A stretch of 13,656 nt of DNA from Bdellovibrio sp. (lineage in GTDB: Bacteria; Bdellovibrionota; Bdellovibrionia; Bdellovibrionales; Bdellovibrionaceae): contig PSRN01000312.1 of NCBI GenBank assembly GCA_003176075.1, positions 1-13,656 of the forward strand, written 5' to 3'. The number at the start of each line of letters is the position of its first letter. Positions within the stretch are counted from its first letter, which is position 1. The translations under genes and the position numbers were made by a program. The notes under the pieces were generated by a model. It saw only the letters and a program-made list of their open reading frames with translations, was not told the origin of the DNA and ran no database searches. Below, one piece after another: positions 7,332 through 13,304 of this stretch.

Positions 7332-8393
7332 GTGACCGCGAAGTCTTCGGATTTGGATGAAGAGTCGAAACAATTGCTCACCGATCTCATGGACCCTGAG
7401 ATCGATATGGTCGCTATTCTGAAGGATGAACTTCTGCCTGGCTTGCCTTTGCCGACCGATGTATTTTTGAAATTGAGCAACGGCAAATACGTGCTCCTCG
7501 CCAAGGCGGGAACAAAGTCTTCTTTGGGCGAACTGCACGTTTCCCAGAGCGATCAAGTGAGCGCCTTTTACATTCGCCGCAATGACTACTTATTGGCCGT
7601 CGAGCAGAACCTAAAAATCGCTGGAATTTTGGCGCGACGGAACGATATTCCTGTTCCTCGCCGATCCTTATTTCTTCGAACAGCCGCCGCAAGCGTATTT
7701 AAGGAAATGGAATACACGGGAGTTCACGCCAAAGCCATCTCCCATTCAAAACAGGTCGTGGGCGCCCTTTGCACCCTCGTTCAATCCCGCAATGATTACT
7801 TTCAGGTCGTTTCGGCCATTCATGAGTTGCCTGGAAACGCCATGAAAGAGGCCCTTGCCGGTGCGGCCCTTTGCGTGTTGATCGCTCGTGAGCTGGGATG
7901 GCAACAACAGACCAATGTTGAAAAGTTGGCCCTTGGCGCTTTTGTCCGCGACGTCGGGTTGAAAGAGATTCCACCCGAAATCGTGGCGAAAGAACGCCTC
8001 TATATGACGGCGGAGGAACGCTCAACTTGGGAAACCCATTCTTTTCGGGGCGCCGAAATTCTTCAGGCCATAGCGGATACCCCCCCAGAGGTTATCGCCA
8101 TCGCGATGGAACATCATGAAAACGCCCTTGGTCAGGGTTTCCCTCAAAGGTTGCGGGACATCAAGATGCACCCCTATGCAAAGATTGTCTGCCTCATCGA
8201 TGCCTTTGTTGCTTTGACCATCCCCGGTCCCGGCAAGACCAACGTCAAGAATCATAACCAAGCCATGCTGCACATTGAATTGGCCATGGGCTGTCCTTAC
8301 AACAAAGCCATTGTCGTGGCTTTGAAACGAGCTCTTGGAATCGACACCGTCAACATGAACAACGATGGCTTTGGAATGTCAGAGGCGGCTTAA
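7332..8393 (+). CDS. HD-GYP-like protein with altered catalytic residues
   Basis: This 353-residue protein resembles cyclic-di-GMP phosphodiesterases of the HD-GYP class. The N-terminal 100 residues or so form a separate domain with LPLPTDVFLKLSNGKYVLL (residues 38-56), like the regulatory domains often fused to HD-GYP. The HD-GYP region spans about 136-310. The canonical HDxGK reads RDVGL (206-210), losing the metal-ligand His and the Lys. H236 and HHE (261-263) are kept. The DGxGYP segment reads LGQGFP (266-271). A tail follows I-V-C-L-I-D-A-F-V-A-L-T. The pattern suggests impaired or lost hydrolysis, perhaps a receptor or scaffold; this is inference. The start is GTG 7332 with GGAGG about ten bases upstream. 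It stands alone, divergent from the gene at 5199-7064. The 267-bp gap between them shows no clear gene or structure. Confidence 0.85.
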   Translation: MTAKSSDLDEESKQLLTDLMDPEIDMVAILKDELLPGLPLPTDVFLKLSNGKYVLLAKAGTKSSLGELHVSQSDQVSAFYIRRNDYLLAVEQNLKIAGILARRNDIPVPRRSLFLRTAAASVFKEMEYTGVHAKAISHSKQVVGALCTLVQSRNDYFQVVSAIHELPGNAMKEALAGAALCVLIARELGWQQQTNVEKLALGAFVRDVGLKEIPPEIVAKERLYMTAEERSTWETHSFRGAEILQAIADTPPEVIAIAMEHHENALGQGFPQRLRDIKMHPYAKIVCLIDAFVALTIPGPGKTNVKNHNQAMLHIELAMGCPYNKAIVVALKRALGIDTVNMNNDGFGMSEAA

Positions 8394-8404
8394 ACCGACA
8401 CATC

Positions 8405-8491
8405 CACTAGCCCGCATTTCTCACAGCGTTTCTGCTGCGCCGGCCGATTCGCTCGGCTGGCCGCTACGCTTGTGAGAAATGCGGGCTAGTG
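8405..8491. repeat. 87-bp near-perfect palindrome, MITE-like
   Basis: The ends are exact inverted repeats of 21 bp (8405-8425 and 8471-8491), outermost CACTAG...CTAGTG. The stem continues past one bulged base through GCGT/ACGC (8426-8429 against 8466-8469), and an inner hairpin CGGCC...GGCCG closes the centre. It lies 11 bp after the HD-GYP stop. There is no T-run after the stem, so it is not a standard terminator. The sequence ATC flanks both ends and CTAG sits at both tips, either of which could be a target duplication. A non-autonomous transposon relic is my best guess. Confidence 0.75.
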
Positions 8492-8787
8492 ATCAAAAGT
8501 TCCCCGCGCATCATGGCCGGCAGCGCCGCCACGCGCGCATTCCCAAATCAATCCAATAAGCACTGGCTCCTGTAAGTCTATCTTCGTCGGAATTGAATCA
8601 CTTCGAGTTGAAGTTCGGATTGCCCTGAAACAGACTTTCGAACGAACACAATTCACGAAACGGCGAACTAATGATCAAATGGAAGAAGATTTCCATGTCC
8701 AAGTTCTTTTACTTCATCCTTTCGATTTTACACCCGGCACATAAATTGAAGGATAAAGCCCAAGAGAGCAAAAAATTGGGGGGGCAT

Positions 8788-9591
8788 ATGTTCAGCAAGA
8801 GAATTTACGTATCACTGTGGGCCATCGGACTCATCGCGCTTTTTCAAAACTGCGCCGGGCAACAATTCTCGCCCGCCTACGTCGATTCAGCGATAATGTC
8901 ATCACCTAAATATAATGTGGCATTGGGCACGGCTTCCGACACGACCGGAGCAACAACCTCGTCCGGCGGCACTTCGAGTGGATTTTCAACCACCGACTCA
9001 CCGACAAACCCGGCGGGACCTTCATCCAACTCAACGGCAGACACTTCGACTTGCGCTTGCACGACGGACTCTGCGTCGGCTCCACCAACCAATCCGCCAA
9101 CCAAGGGCAATCCCCACACGACCTCGCCGGGGGCTCCGGCTGGCTCAATGACGGATTCGACGAATACCCCATCGACGTCCACGACTTCGACGTCCGCCGA
9201 TGGGAGTTCCAATTTGTCGACCCACGACTCCGACCACGATTCCGACCACGATTCCGATTCCGGCCACGATTCCGACGGAAAGATCGCGGGTCTAGTCGAA
9301 TGCCAAATCAGATCCCCCAGTGTGAAGGTGATTCTGGAAACCAGTTTGGCGGGTTCTCATAGCAATGCCAGCGCGACCAGGATCTGTATGTCGGTCAACG
9401 CTTGTTTGAATATCATCAACTCGTACGCCGAAGTTAGAAACTGCACGCTCTCTCCGGGACCAGCCAGCCATCCAGGACAGACCGCCTCTTGCACCGAAAT
9501 CTTTCCCGGAAGCAAGGGCACATGCCACAATGCCACTCTTCTGTCGGATGCGGATGTCGGAAGCTTGCTGACTAAACTGGCTAGTCCCTGA
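8788..9591 (+). CDS. Ser/Thr/Pro-rich lipoprotein with Asp-Ser-Asp-His repeats
   Basis: The product is a predicted secreted lipoprotein of 267 residues with no recognised domain. The start at ATG 8788 follows a run of seven G and gives a lipoprotein signal peptide: MFSKRIYVSLWAIGLIALFQ then N-C, with the lipidated Cys at residue 22. The FQNC site deviates from the classical L-A-G-C lipobox. The frame stays open to 8671, but that longer start adds 39 residues before a complete signal peptide. Residues 45-145 are a low-complexity Ser/Thr/Pro/Gly linker. Residues 146-164 are a His/Asp/Ser repeat that could bind divalent cations. A C-terminal domain of about 100 residues has six Cys, suggesting disulfides and export. 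Between the palindrome at 8491 and this start I see no gene. Confidence 0.8.
   Translation: MFSKRIYVSLWAIGLIALFQNCAGQQFSPAYVDSAIMSSPKYNVALGTASDTTGATTSSGGTSSGFSTTDSPTNPAGPSSNSTADTSTCACTTDSASAPPTNPPTKGNPHTTSPGAPAGSMTDSTNTPSTSTTSTSADGSSNLSTHDSDHDSDHDSDSGHDSDGKIAGLVECQIRSPSVKVILETSLAGSHSNASATRICMSVNACLNIINSYAEVRNCTLSPGPASHPGQTASCTEIFPGSKGTCHNATLLSDADVGSLLTKLASP
9223..9279 (+). repeat. Short tandem repeat coding for (Asp-Ser-Asp-His)n
   Basis: Copies of a 12-bp motif like CACGATTCCGAC lie head to tail with small changes. They give the peptide HDSDHDSDHDSD then SGHDSDG inside the lipoprotein. All units are multiples of three, so copy-number change keeps the frame. Confidence 0.8.
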
Positions 9592-9621
9592 ACGGTTGAA
9601 ATTCAACGACCACGGGTGGCT

Positions 9622-9646
9622 CAGGGTCGCTCGTAAAGCGACCCTG
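9622..9646. terminator. Hairpin between convergent genes, probable bidirectional terminator
   Basis: CAGGGTCGCT (9622-9631), a five-base loop and AGCGACCCTG (9637-9646) form a perfect 10-bp stem. ACCAC/GTGGT can extend it outside after short internal loops. It sits between the lipoprotein stop (9591) and the heme oxygenase stop (9654), where a shared terminator is expected. There is no T-run directly after the stem on either strand. A run of seven T begins 19 bp further on the plus strand. Confidence 0.6.
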
Positions 9647-9653
9647 TGGTGGT

Positions 9654-10226
9654 TCACGACGCCCGTTTTTTTCCCTCCGCCTGATCAAGGAACAATTGAA
9701 AACTCAGGCGGGCTCCAGCGACGACGTCTTTGTATTCAGAGGGCCTGACGTTGTTTTCCATTTCCATCAGAAAATTTCGCCAACGAATACCCGTTGCGGC
9801 TCCATAGCCTGAAAAGTAGTTGAGACTGTTTGGAAAACTGTCGTGAAGTGCCCGTGCGATGAATTGACCCCCCAAACTTGAGCCCTCATAAACATAAAAT
9901 GAACCCCACCAGCCGAGCGAATCAGAAGGCCCCTTCCATGCTGTGGTATTTCCCGCGGGCTTTTGGCCAAGCTCCCGGAGATCAGCTTCGAGCCACCGCA
10001 GGCGATCTGAGAAATCCGGCGACCAGGGGATCTCCACCTCGCTCCGATGCCAGGCCTCAACCATGGAACTTAAAGCGTTGTGAAGTTGTAGCAGGACATC
10101 GATGTAGCCCTGCGGAGTCAGGGGGCGATCAAGCAAGGCCATGCGCGACTCCAATTCGGCATGCAACTCCCGCGTCTCGATTCGAAGGCTCTCCCTTAAA
10201 CTGCCGGAAATTGTTTGGATGTGCAT
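9654..10226 (-). CDS. Heme oxygenase, bacterial BphO/HemO type
   Basis: The enzyme would open heme to biliverdin, iron and CO, for iron release or to supply a bilin chromophore. The N-terminal motif LRIETRELHAELE holds the expected proximal heme ligand His22. The distal-helix motif FYVYEGSSLGGQFIARAL (110-127) carries the conserved Gly pair near the heme. The length of 190 residues fits. I start it at ATG 10226 because AGGAGGAGG at 10231-10239 (minus strand) sits four bases upstream; an upstream in-frame start at 10265 is less likely. No phytochrome, heme-uptake or reductase gene is visible in the window, so the partner system is unknown. It converges on the lipoprotein gene. Confidence 0.85.
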   Translation of the reverse strand: MHIQTISGSLRESLRIETRELHAELESRMALLDRPLTPQGYIDVLLQLHNALSSMVEAWHRSEVEIPWSPDFSDRLRWLEADLRELGQKPAGNTTAWKGPSDSLGWWGSFYVYEGSSLGGQFIARALHDSFPNSLNYFSGYGAATGIRWRNFLMEMENNVRPSEYKDVVAGARLSFQLFLDQAEGKKRAS

Positions 10227-10583
10227 GAATTCCTCCTCCTTTAAAAATCGGCCTAGCAAGCTCAACTCCAGCCAGCCAGTTAAATGTTCTTAACACTCAT
10301 CAGAATTTTGGATGAGATTAATTATCAAAAGTTGGAAAATGAAACTATGGCGGCAGTCAAATTGAGGATTCGCCCGCTCTGAGTTATGCGCAAATGACTC
10401 CTTCATTGACCATTCGCTGGCGGGATTATCTGGTGAAGTGAGATGGCGTTGATCGTTTGAGCGGCCTGCGCGTGAACCAGGTCGACTCGACGAGGATTTT
10501 ACGGCAGGTCCACGAAAGACTTTCTCGGACTTCTTTTCAAGCTGCAATTGGTTCAATTGCTCGACATGGGTCACATGCATCAA
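10227..10583. other. Gene-poor stretch upstream of heme oxygenase and hipB
   Basis: I see no supported gene here. A minus-strand open frame at 10290-10583 has no protein-like features or ribosome site. The first 20 bp hold the heme oxygenase ribosome site and leader. The part at 10310-10350 is AT-rich and could contain the heme oxygenase promoter, but no clear box pair stands out. Confidence 0.5.
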
Positions 10584-10619
10584 TTAACTGATATAAAATC
10601 TGGCTTTTATCTCAATTAA
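10584..10619. promoter_or_regulatory. HipB-type operator 1
   Basis: Half-site TTAACTGATATAAAA (10584-10598), a 6-bp spacer and TTTTATCTCAATTAA (10605-10619) form an imperfect inverted repeat, 13 of 15 positions matching. TGATATAAA at 10589-10597 also looks like an extended -10 box, so a bound repressor would cover the promoter. Confidence 0.7.
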
Positions 10620-10651
10620 TTGAGACAAAATGGCGTTTTTGTATCAGTTAA
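10616..10651. promoter_or_regulatory. HipB-type operator 2
   Basis: TTAATTGAGACAAAA (10616-10630), a 6-bp spacer and TTTTGTATCAGTTAA (10637-10651) repeat the layout of operator 1, again matching at 13 of 15 positions. It shares TTAA (10616-10619) with operator 1, creating the perfect palindrome TCTCAATTAATTGAGA at the joint. The centres are 32 bp apart, about three helical turns, placing both on one DNA face. The right half ends in the hipB ribosome site. Confidence 0.7.
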
Positions 10652-10661
10652 AGGTGATATG

Positions 10662-10973
10662 ATGAAAAAAACCGTGATACTTTCGCCACTTGCAAAGCGT
10701 CAACTCAAGAAAATGGGAGACAATATCAAAATGGCCCGGCTGAGACGCGACCTATCATTGCGAGCCGTCGCCCAGAGGGCCGGGATCGCATTGAACACTT
10801 TGGTTGCAATCGAAAAAGGCACGGCAGGAGTAAGCGTCGGCGCCATTGCAAACGTTCTACACTCCCTAGGTCTCGCTGACCATCTCGAGCTTCTTGCTCA
10901 AAACGACGTCCTGGGCCGAAAGCTTCAAGACCTAGAATTAACGGCAACGAGAAAACGCGAGCTGAAGAAATGA
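10662..10973 (+). CDS. hipB: HipB-type antitoxin / XRE-family repressor
   Basis: This 103-residue protein has a Cro/C1-type helix-turn-helix at about residues 20-72 (MGDNIKMARLRRDLSLRAVA, QRAGIALNTLVAIEKG, then a third helix region ending HSLGLADHL). Its shape and its place before a HipA start match HipB, which represses its own operon and neutralises the HipA kinase. The start is ATG 10662 with AAGGTG five bases upstream; ATG 10659 adjoins it but is too close to that site. Two symmetric operators lie directly upstream, supporting autoregulation. The stop overlaps the hipA start as ATGA. The toxin partner is broken, so the protein now probably acts only as a DNA-binding repressor. Confidence 0.85.
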   Translation: MKKTVILSPLAKRQLKKMGDNIKMARLRRDLSLRAVAQRAGIALNTLVAIEKGTAGVSVGAIANVLHSLGLADHLELLAQNDVLGRKLQDLELTATRKRELKK

Positions 10974-11222
10974 AGCGAATCGAAGTTTGGGCTGATTGGC
11001 ATTATCTGGGGGAACCCAACATTGTTGGCATATTGACGGCGTCTCAGTCGAGGGGAAAGGAAATGTTTTCCTTCGAGTACAATCCAAACTGGCTGCAGAG
11101 CAAATGGAAGTTTCAGATTGATCCGTCAAAGTGTCGGGAATTGGAGGACGGTGGCTGAGGAGGTGGGCATCAATCGAACTGAGCTTGATCGAATGGCAAC
11201 TGCATTTGGAAACCTGACATAG
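10970..11222 (+). pseudogene. hipA: hipA toxin remnant: N-terminus joined to C-terminus
   Basis: Two pieces of one family are visible. From ATG 10970 the frame gives MKRIEVWADWHYLGEPNIVG, then MFSFEYNPNWL and IDPS, the usual start of HipA-family Ser/Thr kinases, and it ends at a stop at 11158. In another frame, 11142-11222 gives WRTVAEEVGI, then N-R-T-E-L-D-R-M-A-T-A-F and a stop, which matches the extreme C-terminus of HipA. A complete HipA has roughly 400 or more residues, so about 300 codons including the whole kinase core are missing, with a frame change near 11127-11142. No toxin activity is possible. The ATGA overlap with hipB shows the original operon. The comparison is from memory of the family, not a search. 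Confidence 0.8.
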
Positions 11223-11324
11223 TTCCATCCCTCACGGTGGTTGGCTCTCCCATTTTCCGACTCATTACGAAACAAAAAAGCGACCCGAAGAACCAGCCGT
11301 CCGGAAAGTGAAAAATTGGACTGA

Positions 11325-11339
11325 ACCGCCTTCGGCGGT
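11325..11339. repeat. Hairpin ACCGCC-TTC-GGCGGT
   Basis: It has a 6-bp stem and 3-nt loop, the same geometry and the same TTC loop (minus-strand reading) as the crt hairpin at 1609-1623. The flanking bases differ, so relation to that repeat is possible but weak. Confidence 0.5.
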
Positions 11340-11419
11340 GGAGTAACGAAGCCGCAATTATATCTCGTTTAGACATCCTACTGACCAGCTCTCGCTCAGA
11401 CCGGTATTCCTGTCATGAG

Positions 11420-11445
11420 TCGAGGGCCTCTCGGCCGGCCCTCGA
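11420..11445. repeat. Hairpin TCGAGGGCC / GGCCCTCGA
   Basis: A perfect 9-bp stem with an 8-nt loop. It is followed ten bases later by a second strong hairpin at 11455. Confidence 0.6.
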
Positions 11446-11454
11446 GCACCCGCC

Positions 11455-11481
11455 CCCGGCGTTCCGTCCGGGAACGCCGGG
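11455..11481. terminator. Strong GC hairpin, possible terminator
   Basis: CCCGGCGTTCC, loop GTCCG and GGAACGCCGGG form a perfect 11-bp stem, followed by TCTTTGTGG, a poor U-tract. It could end transcription from hipB, or be one of a pair of repeat hairpins with the preceding one. Confidence 0.45.
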
Positions 11482-11573
11482 TCTTTGTGGTTCACATGAT
11501 TTCAGTGGAAGCCAAGCGCACATGATCGGCTGAGACGGAAGCTTCTTTTTCAGTGGCGGTAGCAAAGAGAAAC

Positions 11574-11615
11574 GCAAAGGTTCAGACCGCTCATACCTGA
11601 GCATGTGACCTTTGC
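11574..11615. other. Nested hairpin, possible structured RNA or site
   Basis: The outer stem GCAAAGGT/ACCTTTGC (11574-11581 and 11608-11615) encloses the inner stem GCTCA/TGAGC (11589-11593 and 11598-11602) around a TACC loop. It lies in a region without genes. Confidence 0.45.
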
Positions 11616-11646
11616 AGGGAACTAAACAAATCAATGGAGCATGGTG

Positions 11647-11667
11647 GCCTGCACTGCTGGTGCAGGC
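11647..11667. other. Hairpin GCCTGCAC-TGCTG-GTGCAGGC
   Basis: A perfect 8-bp stem with a 5-nt loop. It is the last of the hairpin cluster before the exported-protein gene. No T-run follows. Confidence 0.5.
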
Positions 11668-11852
11668 GCTGGTACTGCGACCACTCGAAGCACTTTGATT
11701 CGAGGGGTGTCTCCTGCGTTTCGAAAGTATTTTGAAGTCTCGCCAAATTCACCTCCACAGACCTGAAAGGTAAAGGTTAAAATCTCCATTGATTCAGATA
11801 TGAGATTCTCTAAGTGCTTTTTAATGGCCTTTTTCTTGCAATGCTCGGTCGC

Positions 11853-12917
11853 ATGAAAACACAAAATGGCAATAGAATCTCAATAGCGGTGACAATGATA
11901 TTGACAGCGACGACGTTTGCCGCCAACACAGCTGGCGCTCTTGAATGCAAGCAGGTCAATCAGACGAAGTTCAACCCAGCTTGGATAAAATTTTCGAAAC
12001 ACAACGAAACTGAAGTTGATGATGAATATACAGTTACAGTTGGACTTCCGCCCTCCCACATACGTGAACGGTTCAATGATCCAATCTTCATAGTGAAGCG
12101 CAAAGAGGGAAAGCCTTGGAATTCAACACATGGCCCCTTCGAGGCCGCCATCCAAAGTGATCCTAGAATGCCATTCATAGCTTTGGGTCCTGAAGTGGCG
12201 CAGGTGCTTGGGTTTTACATGACCGACGAGAACACTATTCTTTATCCGCGAGTTGCAAGAATAAATGAGGGAATCTCAAAGCTAAATCAACACCTCCCAG
12301 GGGACGATCCAGTCGATGTCAGGTATTACGAACAAACTGGCTCTTTAGAGGATGAGTACCTCCCGCGCTTGAGTGGACAAATCCGAGAAATCCCGGTTGG
12401 CCTCGACGACGTCTACTTGGTCATTCATGACGAAGCAGTGCATATATCGGCGGTTGGAATGCCCAAGGGCCTAAAAGCTAGACTCCATATTCTTGAAGGC
12501 CTGATGGGTTCGTTAGTATCTCTCGCTCACCAAGCCGATCCTGCAAAAGGGCTCCAAGTTCGAAATTTAGCCAACCAAATTCTTGATGCACTCGAGGCGG
12601 CACCATTCATAGAGGTTAGGCGTGTCCTCTCAAGAAATTCAGAAAGCTCGAGTCATCTCTTCTTTCAGGCTGAAGAACTGAAAAAAGGAGGAGCCTCCGA
12701 CATACTACCAATGATTACTTCCGTCTTCAGTGAAGACACACCACACGACAAAAAAGTAATTTCACAGGCCTCCAAGCTAATCAAAGAAGCTCTGTATAAA
12801 CTTTCCATTGCTCCCGGAGTTGGCGAGAATCGTGATCAGTTTTATAGACTCCTGATGGAACGTCGCGCTCAGCTTAGGAAAGCTGCGCTTGAGGTGCTAA
12901 AAAGTTCGAACGGGTAA
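11853..12917 (+). CDS. Exported protein of unknown function
   Basis: I do not recognise this family. The ATG at 11853 gives 354 residues with a good Sec signal peptide: MKTQNGNR, hydrophobic ISIAVTMILTATTFAANT and a likely cleavage after A-G-A at about residue 29. Longer starts (GTG 11814, ATG 11841) would bury the signal peptide. No strong ribosome site is seen for any of them. The mature part begins LECKQVNQTKFNPAWIKFSK, has few Cys, and holds a beta-rich first half (DEYTVTVGLPPSHIRERFND) and a charged, helical second half ending MERRAQLRKAALEVLK. A periplasmic or secreted location is inferred. The gene is more AT-rich than the crt operon, in line with an accessory region. It has no neighbour within 90 bp on its strand. 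Confidence 0.75.
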   Translation: MKTQNGNRISIAVTMILTATTFAANTAGALECKQVNQTKFNPAWIKFSKHNETEVDDEYTVTVGLPPSHIRERFNDPIFIVKRKEGKPWNSTHGPFEAAIQSDPRMPFIALGPEVAQVLGFYMTDENTILYPRVARINEGISKLNQHLPGDDPVDVRYYEQTGSLEDEYLPRLSGQIREIPVGLDDVYLVIHDEAVHISAVGMPKGLKARLHILEGLMGSLVSLAHQADPAKGLQVRNLANQILDALEAAPFIEVRRVLSRNSESSSHLFFQAEELKKGGASDILPMITSVFSEDTPHDKKVISQASKLIKEALYKLSIAPGVGENRDQFYRLLMERRAQLRKAALEVLKSSNG

Positions 12918-12991
12918 GTAAGACGTTAATCAATCCGATCGCTCGCGAGACACAAGGGTCCATCTCATGTTAGCCATCACCGGGGATTGGC

Positions 12992-13192
12992 GTGAATCGC
13001 TTCATCGCATACATGGAAGGCCTGATCAAAAATGCCGTCGTGAATCGAGAGGTCGCACAACTTTGTGAGATAAGGCGGCTTGCGCCCGACATGAACCATG
13101 AGATTCTTGAAAAGCAGACGAAGTTCATACCGGTTTTTGGTTATGATCCGAGTCGCTGGGCGCATTTCATTCCATCATTTATCCCACTCTAA
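12992..13192 (+). CDS. Small ORF, doubtful
   Basis: GTG 12992 opens 66 codons (MNRFIAYMEGLIKNAVVNRE...) ending FIPSFIPL, with GGGGA five bases upstream. No family is recognised and there is no signal peptide. A minus-strand frame of 62 codons overlaps it. It may be real, a fragment of an older gene cut by the nearby IS, or chance. Confidence 0.3.
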   Translation: MNRFIAYMEGLIKNAVVNREVAQLCEIRRLAPDMNHEILEKQTKFIPVFGYDPSRWAHFIPSFIPL

Positions 13193-13231
13193 GCGCCGCA
13201 GAATCACCATCGCCACTCGTGCTCAGTGATA

Positions 13232-13268
13232 CATTTTGGCCGCCATCGCTTCGTGAGCGGGCCAAATG
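13232..13268. other. Imperfect hairpin near the IS end
   Basis: CATTTTGGCC pairs with GGCCAAATG with one bulged base, and an inner CGCT/AGCG stem closes a TCGTG loop. No T-run follows on either strand, so a terminator role is unproven. Confidence 0.4.
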
Positions 13269-13304
13269 CAGGGCCACTCCGTTTCGCAATTTCAGTCTAA
13301 ACAT

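Larger units (their letters stand above)
11223..11852. other. Gene-poor stretch with several hairpins
   Basis: No convincing gene is visible on either strand over 630 bp. A 41-codon plus-strand frame from ATG 11641 (MVACTAGAGAGTATTRSTLI...) and a minus-strand frame at 11631-11864 overlap each other, and neither has a clear ribosome site. The stretch holds at least five hairpins, listed separately. It may be debris from the event that truncated hipA, a site of repeated insertions, or an unrecognised structured RNA. Confidence 0.5.

Noticed and set aside
7106..7504. 132-codon minus-strand frame overlapping the HD-GYP start
   Set aside because: It overlaps the well-supported GTG 7332 gene and shows no family signature.
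8405..8491. Simple rho-independent terminator for the HD-GYP-like gene
   Set aside because: The stem is far longer than usual and no T-run follows; it may still stop transcription, but this would not explain its structure.
8877..9212. Minus-strand frame rich in Val/Glu/Ala within the lipoprotein gene
   Set aside because: It is the reverse of a low-complexity Ser/Thr/Pro stretch; the plus frame has a signal peptide and ribosome site.
10290..10583. 97-codon minus-strand frame before hipB
   Set aside because: There is no ribosome site, no domain, and the composition is unlike neighbouring genes; it covers likely regulatory DNA.
11223..11852. Retron ncRNA or integron attC site in the hairpin cluster
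   Set aside because: No reverse transcriptase or integrase is visible, and I could not find paired RYYYAAC and GTTRRRY core sites.
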